Shown piece after piece: positions 16,720-24,849 of a stretch of DNA of 64,000 bases. Positions within the stretch are counted from its first letter, which is position 1. Each line of letters opens with the position of its first letter. The stretch covers positions 3,286,001-3,350,000 of the forward strand of contig OY969798.1 in assembly GCA_963703165.1 (NCBI GenBank), in the 5' to 3' direction. This DNA comes from JBQTKD01 sp963703165. Its GTDB lineage: Bacteria; Actinomycetota; Actinomycetes; Sporichthyales; Sporichthyaceae. Made by a program: the position numbers and the translations under genes. The notes under the pieces are model-generated. The model saw nothing but the letters and a program-made list of their open reading frames with translations, was not told the origin of the DNA and ran no database searches.

Positions 16720-17808
16720 TCAGCGCACGGCGGAGTCGGTCAGGCGCGCCGCGATTGCTTGCTCGACGCGCTGCTCCTCGCGCTGCTTCTGCTGCCAACG
16801 CGACCACACGACGGTGGCCGGAATGGCGGCGGCGAGCGCGAGGACGAGTAAGTAACCCCACGGCGGGGTGAAGTTGCTGCCGCTCGCGCTGGCCAGGCGC
16901 ACCTTGTCGAAGTTGTCGCCGTCGCGCGACGGGATCGGCGAGAGCTGCACGTTGACCGAGGAGCGGAAGGTCGGCAGCACACCGGGAATCACGGCGTTGA
17001 GCGTCAGGGAGTTGCCAGGCAACAGCTCAGGCATGTCCTTGAGATTCGTCGTCTTGCCGCCCAGGCCGAGCAGGCCCTTGATCTTCACGCGCTGCTTGGC
17101 GGCCATGCGCACGTTGCCCGTGTTCTTCACCGTGTAACTGACGATCGTCTTGCCCTTGGCCAACGGATTCAGCGTGCCTTCGTACTTGGTGGCCATCCCG
17201 ACGACCGCCAGGCCGGGGTTCAGCGGTCCCTCGATGCGGACCTGCACACGGGTGCCGAGGCGACGGTCGAGCTTGACCGGCTGACCCTCGGAGACCCCGG
17301 GAGCGATGTAGGAGGTGACGATGCCGCCGACGTGGTCACCGGACTCGGCGTTCTCCGGCACCGTCATCTTGAACGGCACGTCGACCTGGTCGCCGGCGGC
17401 GATCGTGAGTTCGGACTTCTCCAGCACGATCCAGGCGCCGACGTCGCGGGGCTTCTCGGCGGCGGGCAACAGGTCCAGGGCGCCGGAGTCGGTGGTGCGG
17501 GCGTCGCTGGCGTAGATGGAGACGTTGAGTTCCTTCTTGCTGAAGTTCTTCACCCGGATCGAGTCCTCGACCACCGAGCCCGCGGGGACATCGACGAGGA
17601 AGTTCGGGCGCAGCGGCTCGCCCTCGACCGGGGTGGGCCGCACCGACCACGTCAGGGTGTTCTCGTCGGCGGGCGGGTCCTCGGCAGGGACGGCGGCAAC
17701 GGTCTGAGCGGCGCCGGCGACGGGTGCGGCTGCCACGAATCCGGAGCCGAGCAGCAGTGCGAGCGCGGCGGCGCTCGAGCGGGCGGTGCGGTGCACGAGG
17801 CGCGACAT
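16720..17808 (-). CDS. DUF916-type (WxL-interacting) membrane-anchored surface protein
   Basis: 362 residues: signal peptide (residues 1-37), an outer two-domain region, one C-terminal transmembrane helix (WGYLLVLALAAAIPATVVW) and a basic tail. The first domain has LTWSVRPTPVEGEPLRPNF, the GSVVEDSIRVKNFSKKELNVSIYASDA motif and VPENAESGDHVGGIVTSY. These are typical of DUF916, the peptidoglycan-side domain of WxL-interacting proteins known from Firmicutes. The second domain (PGLAVVGMATKYEGTLNPL, YTVKNTGNVRM) is beta-rich. ATG at 17808 follows GAAAGGA. About 50% similar by eye to the protein at 27727. Its partners are probably the WxL-like proteins next door (17964, 19496). Confidence 0.8.
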   Translation of the reverse strand: MSRLVHRTARSSAAALALLLGSGFVAAAPVAGAAQTVAAVPAEDPPADENTLTWSVRPTPVEGEPLRPNFLVDVPAGSVVEDSIRVKNFSKKELNVSIYASDARTTDSGALDLLPAAEKPRDVGAWIVLEKSELTIAAGDQVDVPFKMTVPENAESGDHVGGIVTSYIAPGVSEGQPVKLDRRLGTRVQVRIEGPLNPGLAVVGMATKYEGTLNPLAKGKTIVSYTVKNTGNVRMAAKQRVKIKGLLGLGGKTTNLKDMPELLPGNSLTLNAVIPGVLPTFRSSVNVQLSPIPSRDGDNFDKVRLASASGSNFTPPWGYLLVLALAAAIPATVVWSRWQQKQREEQRVEQAIAARLTDSAVR

Positions 17809-17899
17809 CGACAGACGTTCCTTTCGGCCGCGGTGGGGCGGCTTGAACTCAGCAGGCATAGCTGAGGTTCAGCGGTTGTTCAGTGGGCTGTTCGTGGAA

Positions 17900-17930
17900 C
17901 CGGGCCGGGGGGTAGACCCCCCCGGCCCGG
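17900..17930 (-). terminator. strong hairpin between WxL-like and DUF916 genes
   Basis: A perfect 13-bp GC stem (17900-17912 with 17918-17930) and a 5-nt loop, 33 nt after the stop of the WxL-like gene at 17964. It may end that transcript or set its level relative to the DUF916 gene. Confidence 0.65.
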
Positions 17931-17963
17931 TGCGTTGCTGTGGTGCCCGTCGGGCGCCGTCGA

Positions 17964-19358
17964 TCAGGTGAGACCCGTGAGGGTCAAGGTGCCCTGGTAG
18001 TCGCCCGGCTGAGTCGTCGGCGGCAGTTCCAGGGTCAAGGCGGCACCGGCGGTGCCGGTACCGGTGGTGTCGGCGGCGGTGCTCACCAACTGCGTGGGCT
18101 GCGAGAGCCCGTCACCGGCGGGGAGGTAGCCCGGCGCGACGGTCGGACCGACAACGAGGCCGGAGCCACTGGTGACGTTGGGTGCCCAACCGAGGTAGCT
18201 GGCCGAGAGTGCGGGGACACCGGTTGCGGTGAACTCGCTGACCGATCCGGACACCGCGAAGGCGGGTCGGCACGCACCGCTGCCGACGCGGGTGTCGTTG
18301 ATGGTGATCGGGTCGATTGCGCCCGTCGCGCGGAGCCGGTCGGTGACGAAGGCCGCCGTGCCCATGGCAACAGCGCCGTCGTCCGCGATGGTCATCGACA
18401 CCTCGCCGGTGCAGGCGATCGTCGGGACGATCAGATTCAGGTTCTGATTGTTCGTGACCGGTCCCAGAGCGCCGAATGAAACGGTGATCGGGTTGGGCTC
18501 CTTGAAGCCGTCACCGGAGGTGGTCGGCGCCGAGCTGTGGAAGCGGCCTCCGGCGTTGACGGATCCGGTGTTGGCCGCGTTGACGAACGACTCAGGCCAT
18601 GCGCCCCAGAGGTTGGCGCCGATGGCGTCGTAGAGGTCCTTGTTGGCCTGGGTCGGCGTGGACGTCGTTCCGACGGTGATCATGCGGCCGAAGAAGGTCG
18701 GCGTAGAGATGAACCCGCTCGGGCCCGAGACCGGCACACCGGTCAACTCGGCCACGGTGACATTGGCGGTGTCGACGGTCGCGGCAGGGTTCGCACCGGC
18801 CGTGATGGTCGCCTTCAGCGTGCCCACGCCGGAACCGTCGACGGAAAGGACCGGGTCGACCATGCGGAAGGGAGCGCCGCTGAACTTCACCGAGAGCGTG
18901 CCCGGGAAGGTGATGGTGACGGCACCGGTGGTGGTGTCACGAATACCCGTGCCGTTGCTGAAGATGGCGCGTTGGTTGCCCGGGCTTCCGGTAGCGGTGT
19001 TGCCGCCCGTGATCGATCCCATGCCGCTGCACTTGGTGGCGAAGGTCGGGGCAGCGGCGCCCAGCATGATCGAAACGTTGCCGTCGACCGCCTTGTACGA
19101 GCTCTGCGTCAGCGCAGCGCTGGTCCCGTCGAGCGAACCGGCTGCCAGGTAGTGGCACGAGCCGGGTGCGCCGGTGCCCGTGTACTGGATGTAGTCGTTG
19201 AGGCTCCACTCGAAGGTGGCGCCGGTGATGGTCTGGCTCGCCGCGGATGCCGACGGGGCACCGACCAACAGCGTGGCTGCGGTCAAGGTCGCCGCACCGG
19301 CCACCGCGATCAGCCGGCGCCGGCGTGGCACCGCCGGGCGGTTCTGATGGGTAGTCAT
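17964..19358 (-). CDS. secreted HtaA-like / WxL-like protein
   Basis: 464 residues. The signal peptide has an SASAA cleavage region. The N-terminal half (about residues 45-245) begins GATFEWSLNDYIQ and contains GAVTITFPGTLSVKFSGAPFRMVDPVLSVDGSGVGTLKATI, the pattern of a divergent HtaA heme-binding domain. The C-terminal 150 residues (CTGEVSMTIADDGAV, INDTRVGSGACRPAFAVSG, SASYLGWAPNV, TLELPPTTQPGDYQGTLTLTGL) align with the WxL-like domains at 19496, 24850 and 42339. The Trp of the first WxL motif is replaced by CRPAF. No membrane anchor is seen, so wall retention would depend on the WxL-like domain. ATG at 19358. It lies downstream of 19496 on the same strand (137-nt gap). Confidence 0.75.
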   Translation of the reverse strand: MTTHQNRPAVPRRRRLIAVAGAATLTAATLLVGAPSASAASQTITGATFEWSLNDYIQYTGTGAPGSCHYLAAGSLDGTSAALTQSSYKAVDGNVSIMLGAAAPTFATKCSGMGSITGGNTATGSPGNQRAIFSNGTGIRDTTTGAVTITFPGTLSVKFSGAPFRMVDPVLSVDGSGVGTLKATITAGANPAATVDTANVTVAELTGVPVSGPSGFISTPTFFGRMITVGTTSTPTQANKDLYDAIGANLWGAWPESFVNAANTGSVNAGGRFHSSAPTTSGDGFKEPNPITVSFGALGPVTNNQNLNLIVPTIACTGEVSMTIADDGAVAMGTAAFVTDRLRATGAIDPITINDTRVGSGACRPAFAVSGSVSEFTATGVPALSASYLGWAPNVTSGSGLVVGPTVAPGYLPAGDGLSQPTQLVSTAADTTGTGTAGAALTLELPPTTQPGDYQGTLTLTGLT

Positions 19359-19495
19359 GAGGTTTGCTGCTTTCTGACCGACGTCGGGTCCGGTCGGATC
19401 GTGCGAGAGGCGGGGAAGACGCAACGGGTGGTGGGGTCCGGGCTCCATCCGTACCCCACCACCTCGTCAGTCGTTGGACCTGTTCTGATGGAGCG

Positions 19496-20779
19496 TCAGC
19501 TGAGGCCGGTGAGCGTCAGCGTGGACTGGTACGAGCCGGGGGGCGTGTTGACCGGCATGTCCAGCGCCAGGTTCGCGCCTGCCTCGCCCGCGCCGGCCTG
19601 GCCCTGCGCGGTGCTCACGAGCAGCGAGGACTGCGACAGGCCGGGGCCGGTCGGCTCGAAGCCGGCGGGGACGACCGGGCCGGCGGTGAGGCCGGTGCCG
19701 TCCGCGGTCGGCGACCAACCCAGGTAGCTGCCGGGGATGGTGCCGGCGCTACCGGTGAAGTTGCTGACCTGGCCGGAGACGTCGAACACGTCGTAGCAGT
19801 CCTGACCGTTGCCGGTCCGGCTGTCGGTGACGGTGATCGGGTCGATGGCGCCGGTCGAGCTGAGCTTGGTGCCGTTGACCGCGGCCTCGGCCATGGTCAC
19901 AGCACTGTCGCCCGCGATGGCCCAGGTGACCTCACCCGCACACTGCACGTTCGGCACAGTGAACGAGATGGTCTGCTGGTTGCTTCCTGGCTCTGGGTCG
20001 GGATCGCAGCCCGGGGCGGAGGGATTGGCAATGCACGGGTCTGGATCGCCGCCGCCGGTGAGGCCGGTGAGCGATGTGGTCACCGGGTCGACCTCAACGC
20101 CTTCGCCGTAGAACCCGCCGAACGCCGACGATCCGGCGGCCGTCAGAGCGGCGGCCAGGTTCGTGTAGGTGACCGTGCCGCCGGACGGGGTTACCGGAGT
20201 GGTCAGGCTTGAGAACGTCGCGAAGTCGACGTCGTTCACGGGCGGATCCACCGGGGTCGCCGGGTCACCGTCGTCGCCCTCGTCCACATCGACGACCAAC
20301 TTCTTGGTGCCGTTGGTGAGGTCGATGACGACAGCCGGGTTGCTGATCTTGAAGTTCTTGAACGGGCTCGCCGAACCCGGTCCGGTGCTGATCGCCGGGT
20401 TGCTCTCAGTCAGAGCGATGAAGCCGCCGTACTGCGCGGTGTAGGAGTTCGTGGTCGAGTCGTAGCTACCGCTGACGAACGGGAAGTTCCAGAACGCCGG
20501 GTAGGTCTCGGCACCGGATCCCCGCGTCGTGCTGCTCGCGGTCACGCCGTCCCCCATGGCCACGCCCTGGGTTGTACCGGCGTGCAGGCCGATGTGGTAG
20601 CTCAGCAGGCTCGACTTGAGACCCCACTGCAGCGAACCGCCGGTGGCGTTCAACACCTCGGCGCTTGCCGGCGCGGCGTTGACCAAGCCGAGACCCGCGA
20701 AGGTCAGGGCACCCGCCGCCGCAAGGGCTACACGGCGTGGTCGCCGCTGCCCTGGTCGATCTTCTGATGTGACTGTCAT
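19496..20779 (-). CDS. secreted HtaA-domain heme-binding protein with WxL-like C-terminus
   Basis: 427 residues. After a signal peptide (residues 1-40), residues 45-235 form a clear HtaA domain: GGSLQWGLKSSLLSYHIGLHAG, SYTAQYGGFIALTESNP, FKNFKISNPAVVIDL, SSAFGGFYGEGVEVDPVTTSLTGL. HtaA domains bind heme in Corynebacterium surface proteins. The C-terminal domain (CAGEVTWAIAGDSAV, VTDSRTGNGQDCYDVFDVSG, GSYLGWSPT, ALDMPVNTPPGSYQSTLTLTGL) is WxL-like with Cys in place of the expected Trp. The HtaA part is nearly the same as in 23287. ATG at 20779 gives a proper signal peptide; an upstream in-frame extension to 21052 does not. The likely promoter sites lie about 310-370 nt upstream. Confidence 0.85.
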   Translation of the reverse strand: MTVTSEDRPGQRRPRRVALAAAGALTFAGLGLVNAAPASAEVLNATGGSLQWGLKSSLLSYHIGLHAGTTQGVAMGDGVTASSTTRGSGAETYPAFWNFPFVSGSYDSTTNSYTAQYGGFIALTESNPAISTGPGSASPFKNFKISNPAVVIDLTNGTKKLVVDVDEGDDGDPATPVDPPVNDVDFATFSSLTTPVTPSGGTVTYTNLAAALTAAGSSAFGGFYGEGVEVDPVTTSLTGLTGGGDPDPCIANPSAPGCDPDPEPGSNQQTISFTVPNVQCAGEVTWAIAGDSAVTMAEAAVNGTKLSSTGAIDPITVTDSRTGNGQDCYDVFDVSGQVSNFTGSAGTIPGSYLGWSPTADGTGLTAGPVVPAGFEPTGPGLSQSSLLVSTAQGQAGAGEAGANLALDMPVNTPPGSYQSTLTLTGLS

Positions 20780-21085
20780 GGTGGAGTGGTTCCGCCTTTC
20801 ATGGCTTACTGCGGTCGCTGTCCTCAGGAGAGCCGACGCTCGGACGTAGGCACCGAGCCGTCGGGGGTTCGAGGGCCCTGTCCGGTCCGGCGCATGCGGC
20901 CGGATCCGACGTGGGCATCGCTGGCGAACCCGGGGGCGTCCGGGATGGAACGGGCCGGCTGGGTGCAGCCGGGCACATCGATCACGAGGGGGTGCCCCAG
21001 CACCGCAGTGCTTGTGCGCGCACGTCGAGTCACGATGACCCTCTCGGGACATCCGGACCGCGGGTGACCGCGGCGGCGGTGGTCT

Positions 21086-21105
21086 GGTCAGGCTTGCCTA
21101 ACCAA
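21086..21105 (-). promoter_or_regulatory. iron-box-like palindrome
   Basis: A near-perfect 20-bp palindrome: TGGTCAGGC, 2 nt, GCCTAACCA. Its core AGGCTTGCCTAACCA matches the DtxR/IdeR core at 12 of 15 positions. Confidence 0.5.
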
Positions 21106-21129
21106 AGATGGCTTGCCCACGATCCATGT

Positions 21130-21152
21130 CTTTACGACACCTTGTCAACCTG
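21130..21152 (-). promoter_or_regulatory. GACA-n3-TGTC operator
   Basis: CTTTACGACA (21130-21139), 3 nt, TGTC (21143-21146). The left half-site is 8 of 10 to TTTCACGACA; the right arm diverges after TGTC. It lies beside an iron-box-like palindrome, as at the other heme promoters. Confidence 0.5.
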
Positions 21153-21263
21153 TGGCTAAAGATCGCAGGCAGAGTTCATGCCGCGCCTCGCAGCGCTCCC
21201 CGAGTCACGATCAATATCAAGGGCGTCGGCACCGCCTGGCGATCAGGAGGAGACCCGCCCGGG

Positions 21264-21962
21264 TCATGCGGACGCGGGGCGGTCAGGAGCGGGTGGCCGC
21301 CGCCCGAACGCACGCGCGAAGCTCCAGGCGATGCCCGCGGCGCCGACCACGTAGAGCGCGATCAGGATCGCCAGCAGCAGGGCGTAGCCGAGTCCGGAAC
21401 CGCTCGTCCCTTGGTCGCTGACCTTCTCCCACGTCGCGGCGACCGGCGTGCGGACGCCGGGCAGGAACGCGACGAAAGCTCCCCAGATCGCGCCGATGAC
21501 AAAGGCTGCGCGCTGGTCGTCCGGCGGGCCGGCGGGCGCGCTGGGACCGGGGTGCAGCGGGGTCTTCTCGTCGACGGTCCTGCGTCGACCCCGCGGCCGC
21601 TTGGCCTGCGGGTTCGGGCCGTCATCGCCGGGCCCGCTGATGACGATCGCCGACTGCGGTTCGTCGCGCCGTGAATCCGAGCCGACGTGTTGACGCCTAC
21701 CCGGGCTGGTCTGGCCACTGGTGCCGACCTCAGGTTCGCCGGCTCCTGGGACGTCAGGGGGAGGGGGAACGCTCAGCGGCGGTGTCGCTGTCGGAGTCGG
21801 CGTCGTGGCGTGCCACTCCCACCGCGTCGGCTGTCCCGGCGTTTTCTCGACGACGTGCCACACGCCGGCCGAACCGTCGGGGGAGGGCGGCTGGTCGGCT
21901 GGCACCCAGTCCTGCCGAACAGAGCCGTCCGGCAGATTCGCCTGCACCCACTTACCGCTCAT
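21264..21962 (-). CDS. membrane protein with shared LPDG/QPPSPDG module and two C-terminal helices
   Basis: 232 residues. Residues 1-52 (KWVQANLPDGSVRQDW, QPPSPDG, VWHVV, RWEW) repeat the N-terminal module of the protein at 11877. A Pro/Thr/Ser-rich linker follows, then two hydrophobic helices (AAFVIGAIWGAFVAFLPGV and GYALLLAILIALYVVGAAGIAWSF). The ATG at 21962 is chosen because the module begins there. The function is unknown. It is divergent from the secreted protein at 22130 and shares a promoter region holding iron-box and operator sites. Confidence 0.6.
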   Translation of the reverse strand: MSGKWVQANLPDGSVRQDWVPADQPPSPDGSAGVWHVVEKTPGQPTRWEWHATTPTPTATPPLSVPPPPDVPGAGEPEVGTSGQTSPGRRQHVGSDSRRDEPQSAIVISGPGDDGPNPQAKRPRGRRRTVDEKTPLHPGPSAPAGPPDDQRAAFVIGAIWGAFVAFLPGVRTPVAATWEKVSDQGTSGSGLGYALLLAILIALYVVGAAGIAWSFARAFGRRPPAPDRPASA

Positions 21963-21997
21963 GGTCGTGATGATGCCGCTCGCGTGGCCTAGAGGAA

Positions 21998-22012
21998 AGG
22001 TGAGCCTCACCT
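21998..22012. promoter_or_regulatory. IdeR/DtxR-type iron box
   Basis: AGGTGAGCCTCACCT, a perfect 15-bp palindrome about a central C and 13 of 15 to the iron-box core. It lies between divergent genes starting at 21962 and 22130, so it could control both. Confidence 0.65.
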
Positions 22013-22018
22013 ATCGCG

Positions 22019-22057
22019 TGCTGTGACAATTTGTCGTAAAGTCTGTTTGTCATAACG
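22019..22057. promoter_or_regulatory. tandem GACA-n3-TGTC operators
   Basis: Site 1: GACA (22025-22028), 3 nt, TGTCGTAAAG (22032-22041), right half 8 of 10 to consensus. Site 2, weaker: GTCT (22041-22044), 3 nt, TGTCATAACG (22048-22057). Both are in the divergent promoter region next to the iron box. Confidence 0.55.
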
Positions 22058-22067
22058 CCTAGGGTTG

Positions 22068-22083
22068 CTTAGGTTGCCCTAAG
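22068..22083 (+). promoter_or_regulatory. CTTAGG-n4-CCTAAG palindrome
   Basis: A perfect 6-bp inverted repeat with a 4-nt centre. The outer TTAGG/CCTAA arms resemble an iron box but the spacing is shorter than in DtxR sites. It lies 46 nt before the start at 22130 and could overlap the promoter. Confidence 0.35.
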
Positions 22084-22129
22084 GCGTGCGGGTTCTGCCG
22101 TGCCCGGTTCGACGTCGCGGAGGACGCAC

Positions 22130-23290
22130 ATGGGATCCCAGCAGCGAGATGGCCTGAAGCCGGGCCTGTCCGTCGCTCGCGTCCTCGGTCGTCTGGCGGT
22201 GGTGGTGGGACTTTCGGGTCTGACGTTCGCGGGCGCTCCCGCGGCGCAGGCGGGCCAAGGCACCGGCAACCCGGTCCTGACGGTGAATCCGTCGTCGATG
22301 TCCGGGGGCGGCACGGTGCAGGTCACCGGCCGCGATTACCTCGTCCCGCCCTCCACGGGCGGATCGGTGCCCGGCGGCGTGTACCTCTTCTTCGGCTATG
22401 TCGAAGGCAGTAACTGGGGTCCGAGCTCGCGCAGCGGCGGCGGCACTCAAGGCCAGTTCGGTGGCACCTACTTCTATCCAGGGTCCGGCGGCAGCGCGAC
22501 CACCCGCGGCAGCAGCGGCAGCATGGCGATGATTTCGTTCAGCCCCAGCGCCGAGTCTTCGCACACCATGGACACCAACGGCAACTGGTCCGCGCCGCTG
22601 ACCATCTCGGGCTCGACGTTCACCTCGACGCTGCCGAACGGGCAGTCCCGCACCTTCGACTGCCGCACCGTCACCTGCGGTGTGTTCACCATCGGTGCGA
22701 TGGGCAACGCCAGCCGCACCAACGAGAAGTTCACCCCGATCAGCTTCAACGGCGCAGGCGGTGCACCGCAGATGGGAGCGCCGCAGAACTTCCAGCAGCC
22801 GCCGATGGGCTTCCAGCAGCCGCAGATGGGTTATCAGCAGCCGCAGATGGGCTACCAGCAGCCGCCGATGAACTACCCGCCGCAGCAGCAGTTCGCGCCG
22901 CCGATGAACTACGCGCCGCCGCAGCAGTACGCCCCCCCGCCCCCGCAGCAGGCCCCGGCGGCCGCTGCGCCGACGGCCCCGAAGACGACTGCCCCGACGC
23001 CGAGTCCGACGACGGCCGCCTCCAGCAGCCTCGTGGCGGCTGGGGCCGAGGAAGAGACCAGCGCCGCTCCAGCCTCGCTCGTGCCGCAGAAGAGTCCTGA
23101 AGGGCTCGAGGGCAGGAACGTGGCTGCTGCCGGCACCTTCGGCGACGACCCCGGTTCGGGTAGTGGGTCGGTGCTGTTGCTCGGCCTCGCTGTGCTCGCC
23201 GGTGGTGGGTTCGCGATCGGCGCGATCCGGATGCTGTCCAACGGCACACTCGGTCGCGGCTTAGGCACCGGACCGCCCCCGGCGCAATGA
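22130..23290 (+). CDS. secreted, membrane-anchored protein with neocarzinostatin-like domain and Gln/Pro repeats
   Basis: 386 residues. A signal peptide (FAGAPAAQAG) is followed by a beta-rich domain (PVLTVNPSSMSGGGTVQVTGRDYL, GVYLFFGYVEGSNWGPSS, DCRTVTCGVFTIGAMGNASRTNEKFTPISF) that looks like the immunoglobulin-type fold of neocarzinostatin-like or HtaA-associated proteins. Residues about 215-275 are repeats of the type FQQPQMGYQQP and NYAPPQQY, and a Pro/Thr/Ala linker follows. A C-terminal helix (VLLLGLAVLAGGGFAIGAI) with a basic tail would anchor it. ATG at 22130 has GAGGA upstream. It overlaps the HtaA gene at 23287 by 4 nt, so the two are made together. Heme binding is a guess from context. 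Confidence 0.65.
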   Translation: MGSQQRDGLKPGLSVARVLGRLAVVVGLSGLTFAGAPAAQAGQGTGNPVLTVNPSSMSGGGTVQVTGRDYLVPPSTGGSVPGGVYLFFGYVEGSNWGPSSRSGGGTQGQFGGTYFYPGSGGSATTRGSSGSMAMISFSPSAESSHTMDTNGNWSAPLTISGSTFTSTLPNGQSRTFDCRTVTCGVFTIGAMGNASRTNEKFTPISFNGAGGAPQMGAPQNFQQPPMGFQQPQMGYQQPQMGYQQPPMNYPPQQQFAPPMNYAPPQQYAPPPPQQAPAAAAPTAPKTTAPTPSPTTAASSSLVAAGAEEETSAAPASLVPQKSPEGLEGRNVAAAGTFGDDPGSGSGSVLLLGLAVLAGGGFAIGAIRMLSNGTLGRGLGTGPPPAQ

Positions 23291-24732
23291 TCCTGCGATC
23301 CAAGGCCGCTGTGGCGGTCGCGGCTTTCGGAGTCATGGCCTTCGGAGGAGTCGGCCTGATCAACGCCGAACCTGCGAGCGCCGAGGTGCTCACCGCAACC
23401 GGGGGCTCCCTGCAGTGGGGACTCAAGACCAGTCTCTTGAGCTACCACTTCAGCCTGCACGCCGGCACCACGCAGGGAGTGACGCAAGGCGATGGCGCCA
23501 CCCCCAGCAGCGCCACTCGAGGTTCCGGCGCGGAGATCTACCCCGCGTCCTGGATCTTCCCTTTCGTGAGCGGCAGTTACGACTCGACGACGAACAAGTA
23601 CACCGCGCAGTACGGCGGGTACGTCGCGCTGACCGAGAGCAACCCCGCAGCGAGCGAGGGCCCGGGCAGCGCGAGCCCGTTCAAGAACTTCAAGATCAGC
23701 AACCCGAAGGTCGTCATCGATATCGCCAACGGCGTCAAGCAACTCGTGCTCGACATCGACGAAGGTGACGACGGCGACCCGGCTACGCCGGTGGAGCCGA
23801 TTGCGGAGGACGTCGACTTCGCCAGCTTCCCCAACCTGACCAGCGCGGCCACTGCAAGCGGTGGCGCTGTCACCTATACCGAACTCGCCGCCGCGCTCAC
23901 TGCCACGGGATCTGCCGCCTTCGGCGGGTTCTACGGCGAAGGCGTCGAGCTCGACCCCGTGACCACAACCTTGACCGGGCTGGCCGCGGGCGGTGGCGGC
24001 GGCCCTCCGTTCGCGAATTGCACGGCTGCCAGGGCAGCCGGCTACTCGGACATTCCCAGCACGAGCTCGGCGTACAAGGCGGATCTCGACGCTGACTTGG
24101 ACGGCATCGCTTGCGAAGACGGTGAGGGAACTGACTCCGGCTCATCCGGGAGCGGGTCGTCGGGTGGCGGCAGCGCGACCGGCGGCGGCACGACGACCGG
24201 CGGGGGTACCGCCACCGGCGGAGGTACGACCAGCGGCACCACCTTCGCTGCCGGTCCGCCGCCGCCTCCGCAGGGCGGTTGGTTCGGTCCGCCCATGCCG
24301 CAAGGCGGTTCGCAGTACAACCCGCCGCCTTGGTTCCGGCCCCCGCCGCCCTACGGCATGATGCCGCCGCCGCAGTACCAGATGCCGCAGCAGCAATACC
24401 CGCAGCAGCAACTGCAGTACGTGCCGCAGTACGCCCCGCCCGCCTCGGTGAGCACGCCGTTGGCCGTCGCCGCGCCGCCTGCGCCCGACCTCGGTTCGAC
24501 GACCTCGGTCGCGGCCCCGCCGCGTATCTCGCGCCCGATCCCGCGACCCACCGGCCCGGCCGACGGGGAGACGGTGTCGGTGAACGCGGACGGCGAGATC
24601 GAGTCCGACTCCGGTGGGATCGCCATGCTCGCCGTGGTCCTCGCCATCGGCGGCGGCATCGCGTACTTCACCACCCGCGGGGTCCGGGACCTGATCGCGG
24701 TCCGCAGCGGCAACCGCGCCGGGCGGCGATGA
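23287..24732 (+). CDS. HtaA-domain heme-binding protein with Excalibur motif and membrane anchor
   Basis: 481 residues. After a signal peptide, residues about 40-235 are an HtaA domain (GGSLQWGLKTSLLSYHFSLHAG, YTAQYGGYVALTESNP, FKNFKISNPKVVIDI, AAFGGFYGEGVELDPV). By eye it is about 80% the same as the HtaA domain at 19496. An Excalibur motif follows (FANCTAARAAGYSDIP, LDADLDGIACEDGEG), a small calcium-binding-type module with paired Cys. Then come Gly/Thr/Ser-rich and Pro/Gln-rich spacers and a C-terminal transmembrane helix (GGIAMLAVVLAIGGGIAYF) with an Arg-rich end. This is the membrane-anchored heme receptor of the pair, whereas the minus-strand relatives carry WxL-like ends instead. Confidence 0.85.
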   Translation: MILRSKAAVAVAAFGVMAFGGVGLINAEPASAEVLTATGGSLQWGLKTSLLSYHFSLHAGTTQGVTQGDGATPSSATRGSGAEIYPASWIFPFVSGSYDSTTNKYTAQYGGYVALTESNPAASEGPGSASPFKNFKISNPKVVIDIANGVKQLVLDIDEGDDGDPATPVEPIAEDVDFASFPNLTSAATASGGAVTYTELAAALTATGSAAFGGFYGEGVELDPVTTTLTGLAAGGGGGPPFANCTAARAAGYSDIPSTSSAYKADLDADLDGIACEDGEGTDSGSSGSGSSGGGSATGGGTTTGGGTATGGGTTSGTTFAAGPPPPPQGGWFGPPMPQGGSQYNPPPWFRPPPPYGMMPPPQYQMPQQQYPQQQLQYVPQYAPPASVSTPLAVAAPPAPDLGSTTSVAAPPRISRPIPRPTGPADGETVSVNADGEIESDSGGIAMLAVVLAIGGGIAYFTTRGVRDLIAVRSGNRAGRR

Positions 24733-24849
24733 CCGAGACCTGGCTGCGTTCAAGTCTCGGTCAGGTCCCCTTTGATCTCCGTCATCACGGAAATCGGCCG
24801 ATATGATCACTGTTGGTAGCGGTGTTGTCCGTTCAGTGGAGTGCGCGGC

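Larger units (their letters stand above)
20780..21263 (-). other. 484-bp gap: long leader and promoter of the HtaA-WxL operon
   Basis: No gene supported. Near the start codon is a stem-loop (CGAC-GCTCGG 20834-20843 with CCGAGC-C-GTCG 20853-20863, one bulged base). The iron-box-like palindrome and operator at 21086-21152 sit about 310 nt or more from the start, implying a transcript leader of around 300 nt. Positions 21153-21263 hold the end of the next gene and nothing recognised. Confidence 0.4.
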
